Shown here in pieces: positions 46,010 through 59,739 of a stretch of 64,000 bases of DNA. The stretch comes from Halictus rubicundus (taxonomy: Eukaryota > Arthropoda > Insecta > Hymenoptera > Halictidae). The position numbers and the translations under genes were made by a program. The stretch covers positions 186,001 through 250,000 of the forward strand of contig NW_027488866.1 of the NCBI RefSeq assembly GCF_050948215.1, given 5' to 3'. The notes beneath the pieces are model-generated. The model did not search any database, had not been told where the DNA came from, and was given only the letters and a program-made list of their open reading frames with translations. Numbering within the stretch: the first letter of the stretch is position 1; each line of letters starts with the position of its first letter.

Positions 46010-46683
46010 TTATAGAGGATAGGATAGGATAGAGGATAGGATAGGGTAGAGGATAGGATAGGGGATTGGATAGGTTAGAGGATAGGAGACGATAGAGGAT
46101 AGGATACGGTAGAGGATAGGATAGGATAGAGAACAGGTCAGGGTAGATGATATTATAGGCAAGAGGATAGGATATGATAGAGGATACGATATTATAGAGG
46201 ATAGGATACGATAGACGATCGGATAGGATAGGATAGAGGACAGTAGACGATAGAGGATAGGATAGGATAGAGGATAGGATAGGATAGAGGATACGATATT
46301 ATAGAGCATAGGATAGGATAGCGGATAGGACAGGATAGAGGATAGGATAGGATTGAGGATAGGATAAGAAAGAGGATAGGATAGGATAGAGGATACGATA
46401 TTATAGATGTTAGAATAGGATCGAGTATTGGATAGGATAGAGAATAGGGTAGGGGATTGGATAGGATAGAGGATAGGATATAGCATAGGATAGGATAGAG
46501 GATAGGATACGATAGAGGATACGATAGGATAGGATAGAGAATAGGATAGGATAGATGATATTGTAGGATAGAGGATAGGATAGGATAGAGGATACAATAT
46601 AGGATTGGATAGGATAGCGGATTGGATAGGACAGAGGATAGGATAGGATAGAGGATAGGAGAGGATAGAGGATAGGATAGCAT
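46010..46683. repeat. Duplicated satellite segment, copy 2 (offset 4411)
   Basis: This is the second copy of 41,599-42,272. Differences are few, for example TATAGCATAGG in place of TATAGGATTGG near 46,480. Similarity extends somewhat beyond the stated limits on both sides. Confidence 0.8.
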
Positions 46684-49600
46684 AGAGGATAGGATAGAGT
46701 ATAGGATAGAGGATTGGATAGGATACAGGATAGGAGACGATAGAGGATAGGATATGATAGAGCTTAGGAAAGGGGATTAGATAGGATAGAGGATAGGATA
46801 CGATACAGGATAGGATAGGATAGGGGATAGGATAGGATAGAGGATAGGATAGGATAGAGTATAGGATAGGATAGAGGATAGGATAGGATAGAGGATAGGA
46901 TAGGATAGAGGATAGGATATAGGATTGGATAGGCTAGGATAGAGGATAGGATAGAGGATAGGATAGGATAGAGGATAGGATAGGATAGAGGATAGAGGAT
47001 AGGATAGGATAGAGGATAGGATAGGATAGAGGATAGGATAGGATAGAGGATAGGATAGGATAGAGGATAGGATAGGATAGAGGATAGGATGGGATATTGG
47101 ATACGATAGGATAGAGGATAGGATAGGATAGAGAATAGGATAGGAAAGAGGATAGGATAGGATAGAGGATAAGATATTATAGAGGATAGGATAGGGTAGA
47201 GGATAGGATAGGATAGAGGATAGGATAGGATAGACGATGGGATAGGATAGAGGAGAGGATATGATAGAGGATAGGATAGGATAGAGGATAGGATAGGCTA
47301 GAGGATAGGATAGGATAGAGGATAAGATATTATAGAGGATAGGATAGGGTAGAGGATAGGATAGGATAGAGGATAGGATAGAGGATAGGATAGAGGATGG
47401 GATAGGATAGAGGATACGATAGGATAGAGGATAGGATAGAGGATAGGATAGGATAGAGGATAGGATAGGATAGAGGATAGGATAGGATAGACGATAGGAT
47501 AGGATAGAGGATAGGATATGATAGAGGATAGGATAGGATAGAGTATAGGATAGGATAGAGGATAGGATAGGATATAGGATAGGATGGGATAGAGGATAGG
47601 ATAGTATAGAGGATAGGGTAGGATAGAGGATAGGATAGGATAGGGGATTGGATCGGATACAGGATAGGATACGATAGAGGATAGGATAGGATAGAGGATA
47701 GGATAGGATAGAGGATAGGATACGATAGATGATAGGATAGGATAGAGGATAGGATAGAGGATAGGATAGAGGATGGGATAGGATAGAGGATAGGATAGGA
47801 TAGAGAATAGGATAGGAAAGAGGATAGGATAGGATAGTGGATAGGATAGGATGGAGTATAGGATAGGATAGAGTATGGGATAGGGAAGAGGATGGGATAG
47901 GATAGAGAATAGCGTACGATAGATGATATTATAGGATAGAGGATAGGATAGGATAGAGGATAGGATAGGATAGAGGATAGGATAGGATAGAGGATAGGAT
48001 AGGATTGAGGATAGGATAGGATAGAAGATAGGATAGGATATAGGATAGGATAGGATAGAGGATAGGATAGGATAGAGGATAGGATAGGATAGGATAGGAT
48101 AGAGGATAGGATAGGATAGAGGATAGGATAGGATAGAGGATAGGATAGGGGATTGGATAGGATAGAGGATAGGATAGGATAGAGGATAGGATAGGATAGA
48201 GGATAGGATAGGATAGAGGATATGATAGGATAGAGTATGGGATAGGGAAGAGGATGGGATAGGATAGAGAATAGCGTAGGATAGATGATATTATAGGATA
48301 GAGGATAGGATAGGATTCGATTGAGGATAGCATATGATAGAGGATAGGATAGAGTATAGGATAGAGGATTGGGAAGGATAGAGGATAGAGGATAGGATAG
48401 GATAGAGGATAGGATAGGATAGAGGATAGGATAGGATAGAGGATAGGATAGGATAGAGGATAGGATAGGATAGAGGATAGGATAGGATAGAGGATAGGAT
48501 AGGGGATTGGATAGGATAGAGGATAGGATAGGATAGAGGATAGGATAGGATAGAGGATAGGATAGGATAGAGGATATGATAGGATAGATGATAGGATATG
48601 ATAGAGTATAGGATAGGGGATTGGATTGGATAGAGGCTAGGATAGGATAGAGGATAGGATATAATACAGGATATGATTGGACAGAGGATAGGATATAATA
48701 CAGGATATGATTGGACAGAGGATAGGATAGGATAGATGATATTATAGGATAGAGGACAGGATAGGATAGAGGATACGATCTTATAGAGAATAGGATAGGA
48801 TAGAGGAAAGGATAGGATAGTGGAAAGGATTGGATAGAGAATAGGATAGAGGATAGGATAGAGGATTGGATAGGATAGAGGATATTATAGGATAGAGGAT
48901 AGGATATGATAGAGGATACGATATTATAGAGGATAGGATAGGATAGCGGATAGGATAGGATGGAGTATAGGATGGAATTGAGGATAGGATAGGGTTGAGG
49001 ATTGGATAGGATAGAGGATAGGATCGGATAGAGGATAGGATAGGATAGAGGATAGGATAGGATAGAGGATAGGATAGGATAGAGGATAGGATAGGATAGA
49101 GGATAGGATAGGATAGAGGATAGGATAGGATAGAGGATAGGATAGGATAGAGGATAGGATAGGATAGAGGATAGGATAGGATAGAGGATAGGATAGGATA
49201 GAGGATAGGATAGGGGATTGGATAGGATAGAGGATAGGATAGGATAGAGGATAGGATAGGATAGAGGATAGGATAGGATAGAGGGTAGGATAGGATAGAC
49301 GATAGGATAGGATTGAGGATAGGATAGAGGATAGGATAGAGGATAGGACAGGATAGAGGATAGGACAGGATAGAGGATAGGATAGCATAGAAGATAGGAT
49401 AGGATTGAGTATAGGATAAGATAGAGGATAGGATACAGGATAGGGTAGGACAGAGGATAGGGTAGAGGATAGGATAGGATAGAGGATAGGATAGGATAGA
49501 GGATAGGATAGGATTGAGGATAGGATAGGATAGAAGATAGGATTGGATATAGGATAGGATAGGATAGAGGATAGGATAGGATAGAGGATAGGATAGGATA

Positions 49601-50349
49601 GGATAGGATAGGATAGAGGATAGGATAGGATAGAGGATAGGATAGGATAGAGGATAGGATAGGATAGAGGATAGGATAGGATAGAGGATAGGATAGGATA
49701 GAGGATAGGATAGGATAGAGGATAGGATAGGATAGAGGATAGGATAGGATAGAGGATAGGATAGGATAGAGGATAGGATAGGGGATTGGATAGGATAGAG
49801 GATAGGATAGGATAGAGGATAGGATAGGATAGAGGATAGGATAGGATAGAGGATAGGATAGGATAGAGGATATGATAGGATAGATGATATTATAGGATAG
49901 AGGATAGGATAGAGGATAGGATACAGGATAGGGTAGGACAGAGGATAGGATAGGGTAGAGGATAGCATAGGATAGATGATATTATGGGATAGAGGATAGT
50001 ATAGGATAGAGGATAGGATAGCATGGAGGATAGGATAGGATTAAGGATAGGATAGGATAGAGAATAGGATAGGAAAGAGGATAGGATAGGATAGTGGATA
50101 GGATAGGATAGAGGATATGATAGGATAGAGTATGGGATAGGGAAGAGGATGGGATAGGATAGAGAATAGCGTAGGATAGATGATATTATAGGATAGAGGA
50201 TAGGATAGGATTCGATTGAGGATAGAATATGATAGAGGATAGGATAGAGTATAGGATAGAGGATTGGAAAGGATAGAGGATAGAGGATAGGATAGGATAG
50301 AGGATAGGATAGGATAGAGGATAGGATAGGATAGAGGATAGGATAGGAT

Positions 50350-53300
50350 AGAGGATAGGATAGGATTGAGGATAGGATATGATAGAAGATAGGATAGGAT
50401 AGAGGATAGGATAGGATAGAGGATAGGATAGGATAGAGGATAGGATAGGATAGAGGATAGGATATGATAGAGGATAGGATAGGATAGAGGATAGGATAGG
50501 ATAGAGGATAAGATATTATAGAGGATAGGATAGGGTAGAGGATAGGATAGGATAGAGGATAGGATAGAGGATGGGATAGGATAGAGGATACGATAGGATA
50601 GAGGATAGGATAGAGGATAGGATAGAGGATAGGATAGGATAGAGGATAGGATAGGATAGAGGATAGAATAGGATAGAAGATAGGATAGGATATAGGATAG
50701 GATAGGATAGAGGATAAGATAGGATAGAGGATAGGATAGGATAGAGGATAGGATAGGATAGAGGATAAGATATTATAGAGGATAGGATAGGGTAGAGGAT
50801 AGGATAGGATAGAGGATAGGATAGGATAGACGATAGGATATGATAGAGGATAGGATAGGATAGAGTATAGGATAGGATAGAGGATAGGATGGGATAGAGG
50901 ATAGGATAGGATAGAGGATAGGGTAGGATAGAGGATAGGATAGGATAGGGGATTGGATCGGATACAGGATAGGATACGATAGAGGATAGGATAGGATAGA
51001 GGATAGGATAGGATAGAGGATAGGATAGGATAGAGGATAGGATACGATAGAGGATAGGATAGGATAGAGGATAGGATAGAGGATAGGATAGAGGATGGGA
51101 TAGGATAGAGGATACGATAGGATAGAGGATAGGATAGAGGATAGGATAAAGGATTGGATAGGATAGAGGACAGGATACGATAAAGTATAGGATAGGATAG
51201 TGGATAGGATAGGATAGAGAATAGGATAGGAAAGAGGATAGGATAGGATAGTGGATAGGATAGGATAGAGGATATGATAGGATAGATTATGGGATAGGGA
51301 AGAGGATGGGATAGGATAGAGAATAGCGTAGGATAGATTATATTATAGGATAGAGGATAGGATAGGATTCGATTGAGGATAGCATATGATAGAGGATAGG
51401 ATACAGTATAGGATAGAGGATTGGATAGGATAGAGGATAGAGGATAGGATAGGACAGAGGATAGGACAGGATAGAGGATAGGATAGGATAGAGGATAGGA
51501 TAGGATTGAGGATAGGATAGGATAGAAGATAGGATAGGATATAGGGTAGGATAGGATAGCACGGAGGATAGGATACGATAGATGATATGATAGGATAGGA
51601 TAGAGGATAGGATAGCATGGAGGATAGGATAGGATTAAGGATAGGATAGGTTAAAGGATAGGATAGGATAGAGGATAGGATAGGGTGGAGGATAGCATAG
51701 GAGAGATGATATGATGGGATAGAGGATAGTATAGGATAGAGGATAAGATATTATAGAGGATAGGATAGGGTAGAGTATAGGATAGGATAGTGGATATTAT
51801 AGGATAGTGGATAGGATAGGATAGAGGATATGATAGGATAGAGTATAGGATAGGGCAGAGTATGGGATAGGATAGAGGATACGATAGGATGGAAGATAGG
51901 ATAGAGGATAGGATAGGAAAGAGGATAGGATAGGATAGAGGGTAGGATAGGATAGACGATAGGATAGGATTGAGGATAGGATAGAGGATAGGATAGAGGA
52001 TAGGACAGGATAGATGATAGGACAGGATAGAGGATAGGACAGGATAGAGGATAGGATAGCATAGAAGATAGGATAGGATTGAGTATAGGATAAGATAGAG
52101 GATAGGATACAGGATAGGGTAGGACAGAGGATAGGGTAGAGGATAGGATAGGATAGAGGATAGGATAGGATAGAGGATAGGATAGGATTGAGGATAGGAT
52201 AGGATAGAAGATAGGATTGGATATAGGATAGGATAGGATAGAGGATAGGATAGGATAGAGGATAGGATAGGATAGGATAGGATAGGATAGGATAGGATAG
52301 AGGATAGGATAGGATAGAGGATAGGATAGGATAGAGGATAGGATAGGATAGAGGATAGGATAGGATAGAGGATAGGATAGGATAGAGGATAGGATAGGAT
52401 AGAGGATAGGATAGGATAGAGGATATGATAGGATAGATGATATTATAGGATAGAGGATAGGATAGGATAGAGGATAGGATAGGATAGAGGATAGGATAGG
52501 ATAGAGGATAGGATAGGATAGAGGATAGGATAGGATAGAGGATAGGATAGGATAGAGGATAGGATAGGATAGAGGATAGGATAGGATAGAGGATAAGATA
52601 TTATAGAGGATAGGATAGGGTAGAGGATAGGATAGGATAGAGGATAGGATAGAGGATGGGATAGGATAGAGGATACGATAGGATAGAGGATAGGATAGAG
52701 GATAGGATAGAGGATAGGATAGGATAGAGGATAGGATAGGATAGAGGATAGAATAGGATAGAAGATAGGATAGGATATAGGATAGGATAGGATAGAGGAT
52801 AAGATAGGATAGAGGATAGGATAGGATAGAGGATAGGATAGGATAGAGGATAAGATATTATAGAGGATAGGATAGGGTAGAGGATAGGATAGGATAGAGG
52901 ATAGGATAGGATAGACGATAGGATATGATAGAGGATAGGATAGGATAGAGTATAGGATAGGATAGAGGATAGGATGGGATAGAGGATAGGATAGGATAGA
53001 GGATAGGGTAGGATAGAGGATAGGATAGGATAGGGGATTGGATCGGATACAGGATAGGATACGATAGAGGATAGGATAGGATAGAGGATAGGATAGGATA
53101 GAGGATAGGATAGGATAGAGGATAGGATACGATAGAGGATAGGATAGGATAGAGGATAGGATAGAGGATAGGATAGAGGATGGGATAGGATAGAGGATAC
53201 GATAGGATAGAGGATAGGATAGAGGATAGGATAAAGGATTGGATAGGATAGAGGACAGGATACGATAAAGTATAGGATAGGATAGTGGATAGGATAGGAT

Positions 53301-53750
53301 AGAGAATAGGATAGGAAAGAGGATAGGATAGGATAGTGGATAGGATAGGATAGAGGATATGATAGGATAGATTATGGGATAGGGAAGAGGATGGGATAGG
53401 ATAGAGAATAGCGTAGGATAGATTATATTATAGGATAGAGGATAGGATAGGATTCGATTGAGGATAGCATATGATAGAGGATAGGATAGAGTATAGGATA
53501 GAGGATTGGGAAGGATAGAGGATACAGGATAGGATAGGATAGAGGATAGGATAGGATAGAGGATAGGATAGGATAGAGGATAGGATAGGATAGAGGATAG
53601 GATAGGATAGAGGATAGGATAGGATAGAGGATATGATAGGATAGAGTATGGGATAGGGAAGAGGATGGGATAGGATAGAGAATAGCGTAGGATAGATGAT
53701 ATTATAGGATAGAGGATAGGATAGGATTCGATTGAGGATAGCATATGATA
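50350..53750. repeat. Large satellite duplication, copy 1 (offset about 9.39 kb)
   Basis: Landmarks such as GATAGGATATGATAGAAG (50,371), the AGCACGGAGG variant near 51,560 and the AGATTATGGG marker near 51,286 recur 9,389-9,390 bp downstream, in the same order and with near-identical spacing. Toward the right end the offset falls to about 9,350 because of small indels. Confidence 0.8.
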
Positions 53751-54341
53751 GAGGATAGGATAGAGTATAGGATAGAGGATTGGAAAGGATAGAGGATAGA
53801 GGATAGGATAGGATAGAAGATAGGATAGGATATAGGATAGAATAGGATAGAGGATAGGATAGGATAGAGGATAGGATAGGATAGGATAGGATAGAGGATA
53901 GGATAGGATAGAGGATAGGATAGGATAGAGGATAGGATAGGATAGAGGATAGGATAGGGGATTGGATAGGATATAATACAGGATATGATTGGACAGAGGA
54001 TAGGATATAATACAGGATATGATTGGACAGAGGATAGGATAGGATAGATGATATTATAGGATAGAGGACAGGATAGGATAGAGGATACGATCTTATAGAG
54101 GATAGGATAGGATAGAGGAAAGGATAGGATAGTGGAAAGGATTGGATAGAGAATAGGATAGAGGATAGGATAGAGGATTGGATAGAATAGAGGATATTAT
54201 AGGATAGAGGATAGGATATGATAGAGGATACGATATTATAGAGGATAGGATAGGATAGCGGATAGGATAGGATGGAGTATAGGATGGAATTGAGGATAGG
54301 ATAGGGTTGAGGATTGGATAGGATAGAGGATAGGATCGGAT

Positions 54342-55691
54342 AGAGAATAGGATAGGAAAGAGGATAGGATAGGATAGTGGATAGGATAGGATAGAGGATA
54401 TGATAGGATAGATTATGGGATAGGGAAGAGGATGGGATAGGATAGAGAATAGCGTAGGATAGATTATATTATAGGATAGAGGATAGGATAGGATTCGATT
54501 GAGGATAGCATATGATAGAGGATAGGATAGAGTATAGGATAGAGGATTGGGAAGGATAGAGGATACAGGATAGGATAGGATAGAGGATAGGATAGGATAG
54601 AGGATAGGATAGGATAGAGGATAGGATAGGATAGAGGATAAGATAGGATAGAGGATAGGATAGGATAGAGGATATGATAGGATAGAGTATGGGATAGGGA
54701 AGAGGATGGGATAGGATAGAGAATAGCGTAGGATAGATGATATTATAGGATAGAGGATAGGATAGGATTCGATTGAGGATAGCATATGATAGAGGATAGG
54801 ATAGAGTATAGGATAGAGGATTGGAAAGGATAGAGGATAGAGGATAGGATAGGATAGAAGATAGGATAGGATATAGGATAGAATAGGATAGAGGATAGGA
54901 TAGGATAGAGGATAGGATAGGATAGGATAGGATAGAGGATAGGATAGGATAGAGGATAGGATAGGATAGAGGATAGGATAGGATAGAGGATAGGATAGGG
55001 GATTGGATAGGATATAATACAGGATATGATTGGACAGAGGATAGGATATAATACAGGATATGATTGGACAGAGGATAGGATAGGATAGATGATATTATAG
55101 GATAGAGGACAGGATAGGATAGAGGATACGATCTTATAGAGGATAGGATAGGATAGAGGAAAGGATAGGATAGTGGAAAGGATTGGATAGAGAATAGGAT
55201 AGAGGATAGGATAGAGGATTGGATAGAATAGAGGATATTATAGGATAGAGGATAGGATATGATAGAGGATACGATATTATAGAGGATAGGATAGGATAGC
55301 GGATAGGATAGGATGGAGTATAGGATGGAATTGAGGATAGGATAGGGTTGAGGATTGGATAGGATAGAGGATAGGATCGGATAGAGGATAGGATAGGGGA
55401 TTGGATAGGATAGACGAGAGGATAGGACGGGATAGCGGAAAGGATAGGATAGAGTATAGAATAGGATAGACGATATGATACGAAAGATGATAGGATATGT
55501 TAGAGTATAGGATAGGTGATTGGATAGGATAGAGGATAGGATAGGATAGAGAATACTATAGGATAGAGGATAGGATAGGATAGAGGACAGGATAGGCTAG
55601 AGGATAGGATAAGATAGAGGATAGGATACAGGATAGGGTAGGACAGAGGATAGGATAGGGTAGAGGATAGCATAGGAAAGATGATATTATG
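54342..55691. repeat. Satellite duplication, copy 1 (offset 8309)
   Basis: The segment matches 62,651-64,000 with an offset of 8,309 bp at both ends, up to the window edge. It contains the variants ATAATACAGGATATGATTGG (twice), GACGAGAGGATAGGACGGG and GATACGAAAGATGATAGG. Confidence 0.8.
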
Positions 55692-56700
55692 GGATAGAGG
55701 ATAGTATAGGATAGAGGATAGGATAGGATAGAGGATAGGAAATGATAGAGGATAGGATAGGATAGAGGATAGGATAAAGGATTGGATAGGATAGAGGACA
55801 GGATACGATAGAGTATAGGATAGGATAGAGGATAGGATAGGATAGAGAATAGGATAGGAAAGAGGATAGGATAGGATAGTGGATAGGATAGGATAGAGGA
55901 TATGATAGGATAGAGTATGGGATAGGGAAGAGGATGGGATAGGATAGAGAATAGCGTAGGATAGATGATATTATAGGATAGAGGATAGGATAGGATTCGA
56001 TTGAGGATAGCATATGATAGAGGATAGGATAGAGTATAGGATAGAGGATTGGAAAGGATAGAGGATAGAGGATAGGATAGGATAGAGGATAGGATAGGAT
56101 AGAGGATAGGATAGGATAGAGGATAGGATAGGATTGAGGATAGGATAGGATAGAAGATAGGATAGGATATAGGATAGGATAGAAGATAGGATAGGATATA
56201 GGATAGGATAGGATAGAGGATAGGATAGGATAGAGGATAGGATAGGATAGAGGATACGATAGGATTGAGGATAGGATATCATAGAGGATAGGATAGGACA
56301 GAGGATAGGATAAGATAGAGGATAGGATAGGATAGAGAATAGGATAGGATAGAGGATAGGATAGGATAGGGTATAGGGTAGGATTGAGGATATTATGCAA
56401 TAGAGGATTGGATAGAATAGAGGATATTATAGGATAGAGGATAGGATAGGATAGAGGATGGGATAGGATCGAGGATCGGATAGGATAGGGGATAGGGTAA
56501 GATTGAGGATAGGATAGGATAGAGGATAGGATAGGATAGAGGATAGGTTAGGACAGAGGATACGATAGGATAGAGTATAGGATAGGATAGAGGATATTAT
56601 ACGATAGAGGATTGGATAGAATAGATAATATTACAGGATAGAGGATAGGATAGGATAGAGCATAGGATAGAGGATAGAATAGAGGATTGGATAGGATAGA

Positions 56701-57060
56701 GGATGTTATAGGATAGACGACAGGATAGGATAGAGGATACGATAGGATTGAGGATAGGATAGGATAGAGGATACAGGATACAGGATAGGATAGGATAGAG
56801 GATAGGATAGGTTAGAGGATAGTATAAAATAGAGAAGAGTATAGGATAGGAAAGAGGATAGGATAGGACAGAGGATACGATAGGATAGATGATGGGATAG
56901 GATAGAGGATACGATATGTTACAGGATAGGATAGGATAGTGGTTAGGATAGGATAGAGGACAGGATAAGATAGAGGGTAGGATAGGATAGAGGATAGGAT
57001 AGGATAGAGGATACAGGATACAGGATAGGATAGGATAGAGGATAGGATAGGATGGAGTAT
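56701..57060. repeat. Satellite duplication, copy 1 (offset about 2.65 kb)
   Basis: GGATGTTATAGGATAGACGA, then twin ATACAGGATACAGG variants and a GTATAAAATAGAGAA variant, recur from 59,353 onward in the same order, offset by about 2,652 bp. Confidence 0.7.
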
Positions 57061-59352
57061 AGGATCGGATAGAGGATATTATACGATAGAGGATTGGATA
57101 GAATAGAGGATATTATAGGATAGAGGATAGGATAGGATAGAGCGTAGGATAGAGGATAGAATAGAGGATTGGATAGGATAGAAGATATTATAGGATAGAC
57201 GATAGGATAGGATAGACGATAGGATAGGATAGAGGATACGATATGTTATAGGATAGGATGGGATAGTGGTTAGGATAGGATAGAGGACAGGATAGAATAG
57301 AGGATAGGATCGGATAGAGGATACGATAGGTTAGAGGATAGGATAGTATAGAAAATAGGATAGGACAGAGGATAGAATAGGATAGAGGATAGGATAGAGG
57401 ATACGATAGAGGATTGGATAGGATAGAGGATATTATATAATTGAAGATGGGATAGGATAGAGGATAGGATAGGATGGAGGACAGGATAGGATAGAGGATA
57501 GTATAGGATAGAGTATAGGATAGGATAGAGGACAGGGTAGGATAGAGGATACTATAGGATAGACTATAGGATAGGATAGAGGACAGGATAGGATAGAGGA
57601 TAGGATAGGATAGAGGATAGGATAGGATAGAGGACAGGATAGGATAGAGGACAGGATAGGATATAGGATAGGATAGAAGATATGATAGGATATAGCATAG
57701 GATAGAAGATAGGATAGGATATAGGATAGGATAGGATAGAGGATAGGATAGGATAGAGGATAGGATAGGATAGAAGTTAGGATAGGATAGACGATAGGAT
57801 AGGATAGACGATAGGGTAGGATAGACGATACGATAGGGTAGACGATAGGAAAGGATAGAGGATACGATAGGATTGAGGATAGGATATCATAGAGGATAGG
57901 ATAGGACAGAGGATAGGATAAGATAGAAGATAGGATAGGATAGAGAATAGGATAGGATAGAGGATAGGATAGGATAGGGTATAGGGTAGGATGGAGGATA
58001 TTATGCAATAGAGGATTGGATAGAATAGAGGATATTATAGGATAGAGGATAGGATACTATAGACGATAGGATAGGATTGACGATAGGATAGGATGGACGA
58101 TAGGATAGGATAGAGGATACGATAGGATTGAGGATAGGATAGCATAGAGGATAGGATAGGACAGAGGATAGGATAAGATAGATGATAGGATAGGATAGAG
58201 GATAGGATAGGATAGAGGGTAGGATAGGATAGAGGGTAGGATAGGATAGACGATAGGATAGGATTGAGGATAGGATAGAGGATAGGACAGGATAGAGGAT
58301 AGGACAGGATAGAGGATAGGACAGGATAGAGGATAGGATAGCATAGAAGATAGGATAGGATTGAGTATAGGATAAGATAGAGGATAGGATACAGGATAGG
58401 GTAGGACAGAGGATAGGGTAGAGGATAGGATAGGATAGAGGATAGGATAGGATAGAGGATAGGATAGGATTGAGGATTGGATATAGGATAGGATAGGATA
58501 GAGGATAGGATAGGATAGAGGATAGGATAGGATAGGATAGGATAGGATAGGATAGGATAGAGGATAGGATAGGATAGAGGATAGGATAGGATAGAGGATA
58601 GGATAGGGGATTGGATAGAATAGAGGATAGGATAGGATAGAGGATAGGATAGGATAGAGGATAGGATAGGATAGAGGATAGGATAGGATAGAGGATAGGA
58701 TAGGATAGAGGATAGGATAGGATAGAGAATAGGATAGGATAGAGGATAGGATAGGATAGGGTATAGGGTAGGATTGAGGATATTATGCAATAGAGGATTG
58801 GATAGAATAGAGGATATTATAGGATAGAGGATAGGATAGGATAGAGCATAGGATAGAGGATAGAATGGAGGATTGGATAGGATAGAAGATATTATAGGAT
58901 AGACGATAGGATACTATAGACGATAGGATAGGATTGACGATAGGATAGGATGGACGATAGGATAGGATAGAGGATACGATAGGATTGAGGATAGGATAGC
59001 ATAGAGGATAGGATAGGACAGAGGATAGGATAAGATAGATGATAGGATAGGATAGAGGATAGGATGAGATAGAGGATAGGATAGGATAGAGGATAGGATA
59101 GGATAGAGGATGGGATAGGATCGAGGATCGGATAGGATAGGGGATAGGGTAAGATTGAGGATAGGATAGGATAGAGGATAGGATAGGATAGAGGATAGGT
59201 TAGGACAGAGGATACGATAGGATAGAGTATAGGATAGGATAGAGGATATTATACGATAGAGGATTGGATAGAATAGATAATATTACAGGATAGATGATAG
59301 GATAGGATAGAGCATAGGATAGAGGATAGAATAGAGGATTGGATAGGATAGA

Positions 59353-59710
59353 GGATGTTATAGGATAGACGACAGGATAGGATAGAGGATACGATAGGAT
59401 TGAGGATAGGATAGGATAGAGGATACAGGATACAGGATAGGATAGGATAGAGGATAGGATAGGTTAGAGGATAGTATAAAATAGAGAATAGTATAGGATA
59501 GGAAAGAGGATAGGATAGGACAGAGGATACGATAGGATAGATGATGGGATAGGATAGAGGATACGATATGTTACAGGATAGGATAGGATAGTGGTTAGGA
59601 TAGGATAGAGGACAGGATAAGATAGAGGGTAGGATAGGATAGAGGATAGGATAGGATAGAGGATACAGGATACAGGATAGGATAGGATAGAGGATAGGAT
59701 AGGATGGAGT
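59353..59710. repeat. Satellite duplication, copy 2 (offset about 2.65 kb)
   Basis: This is the second copy of 56,701-57,060. It ends close to the start of the large duplication at 59,740, so this is a switch point between two repeat families. Confidence 0.7.
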
Positions 59711-59739
59711 ATAGGATAGGATAGAGGATAGGATAGGAT

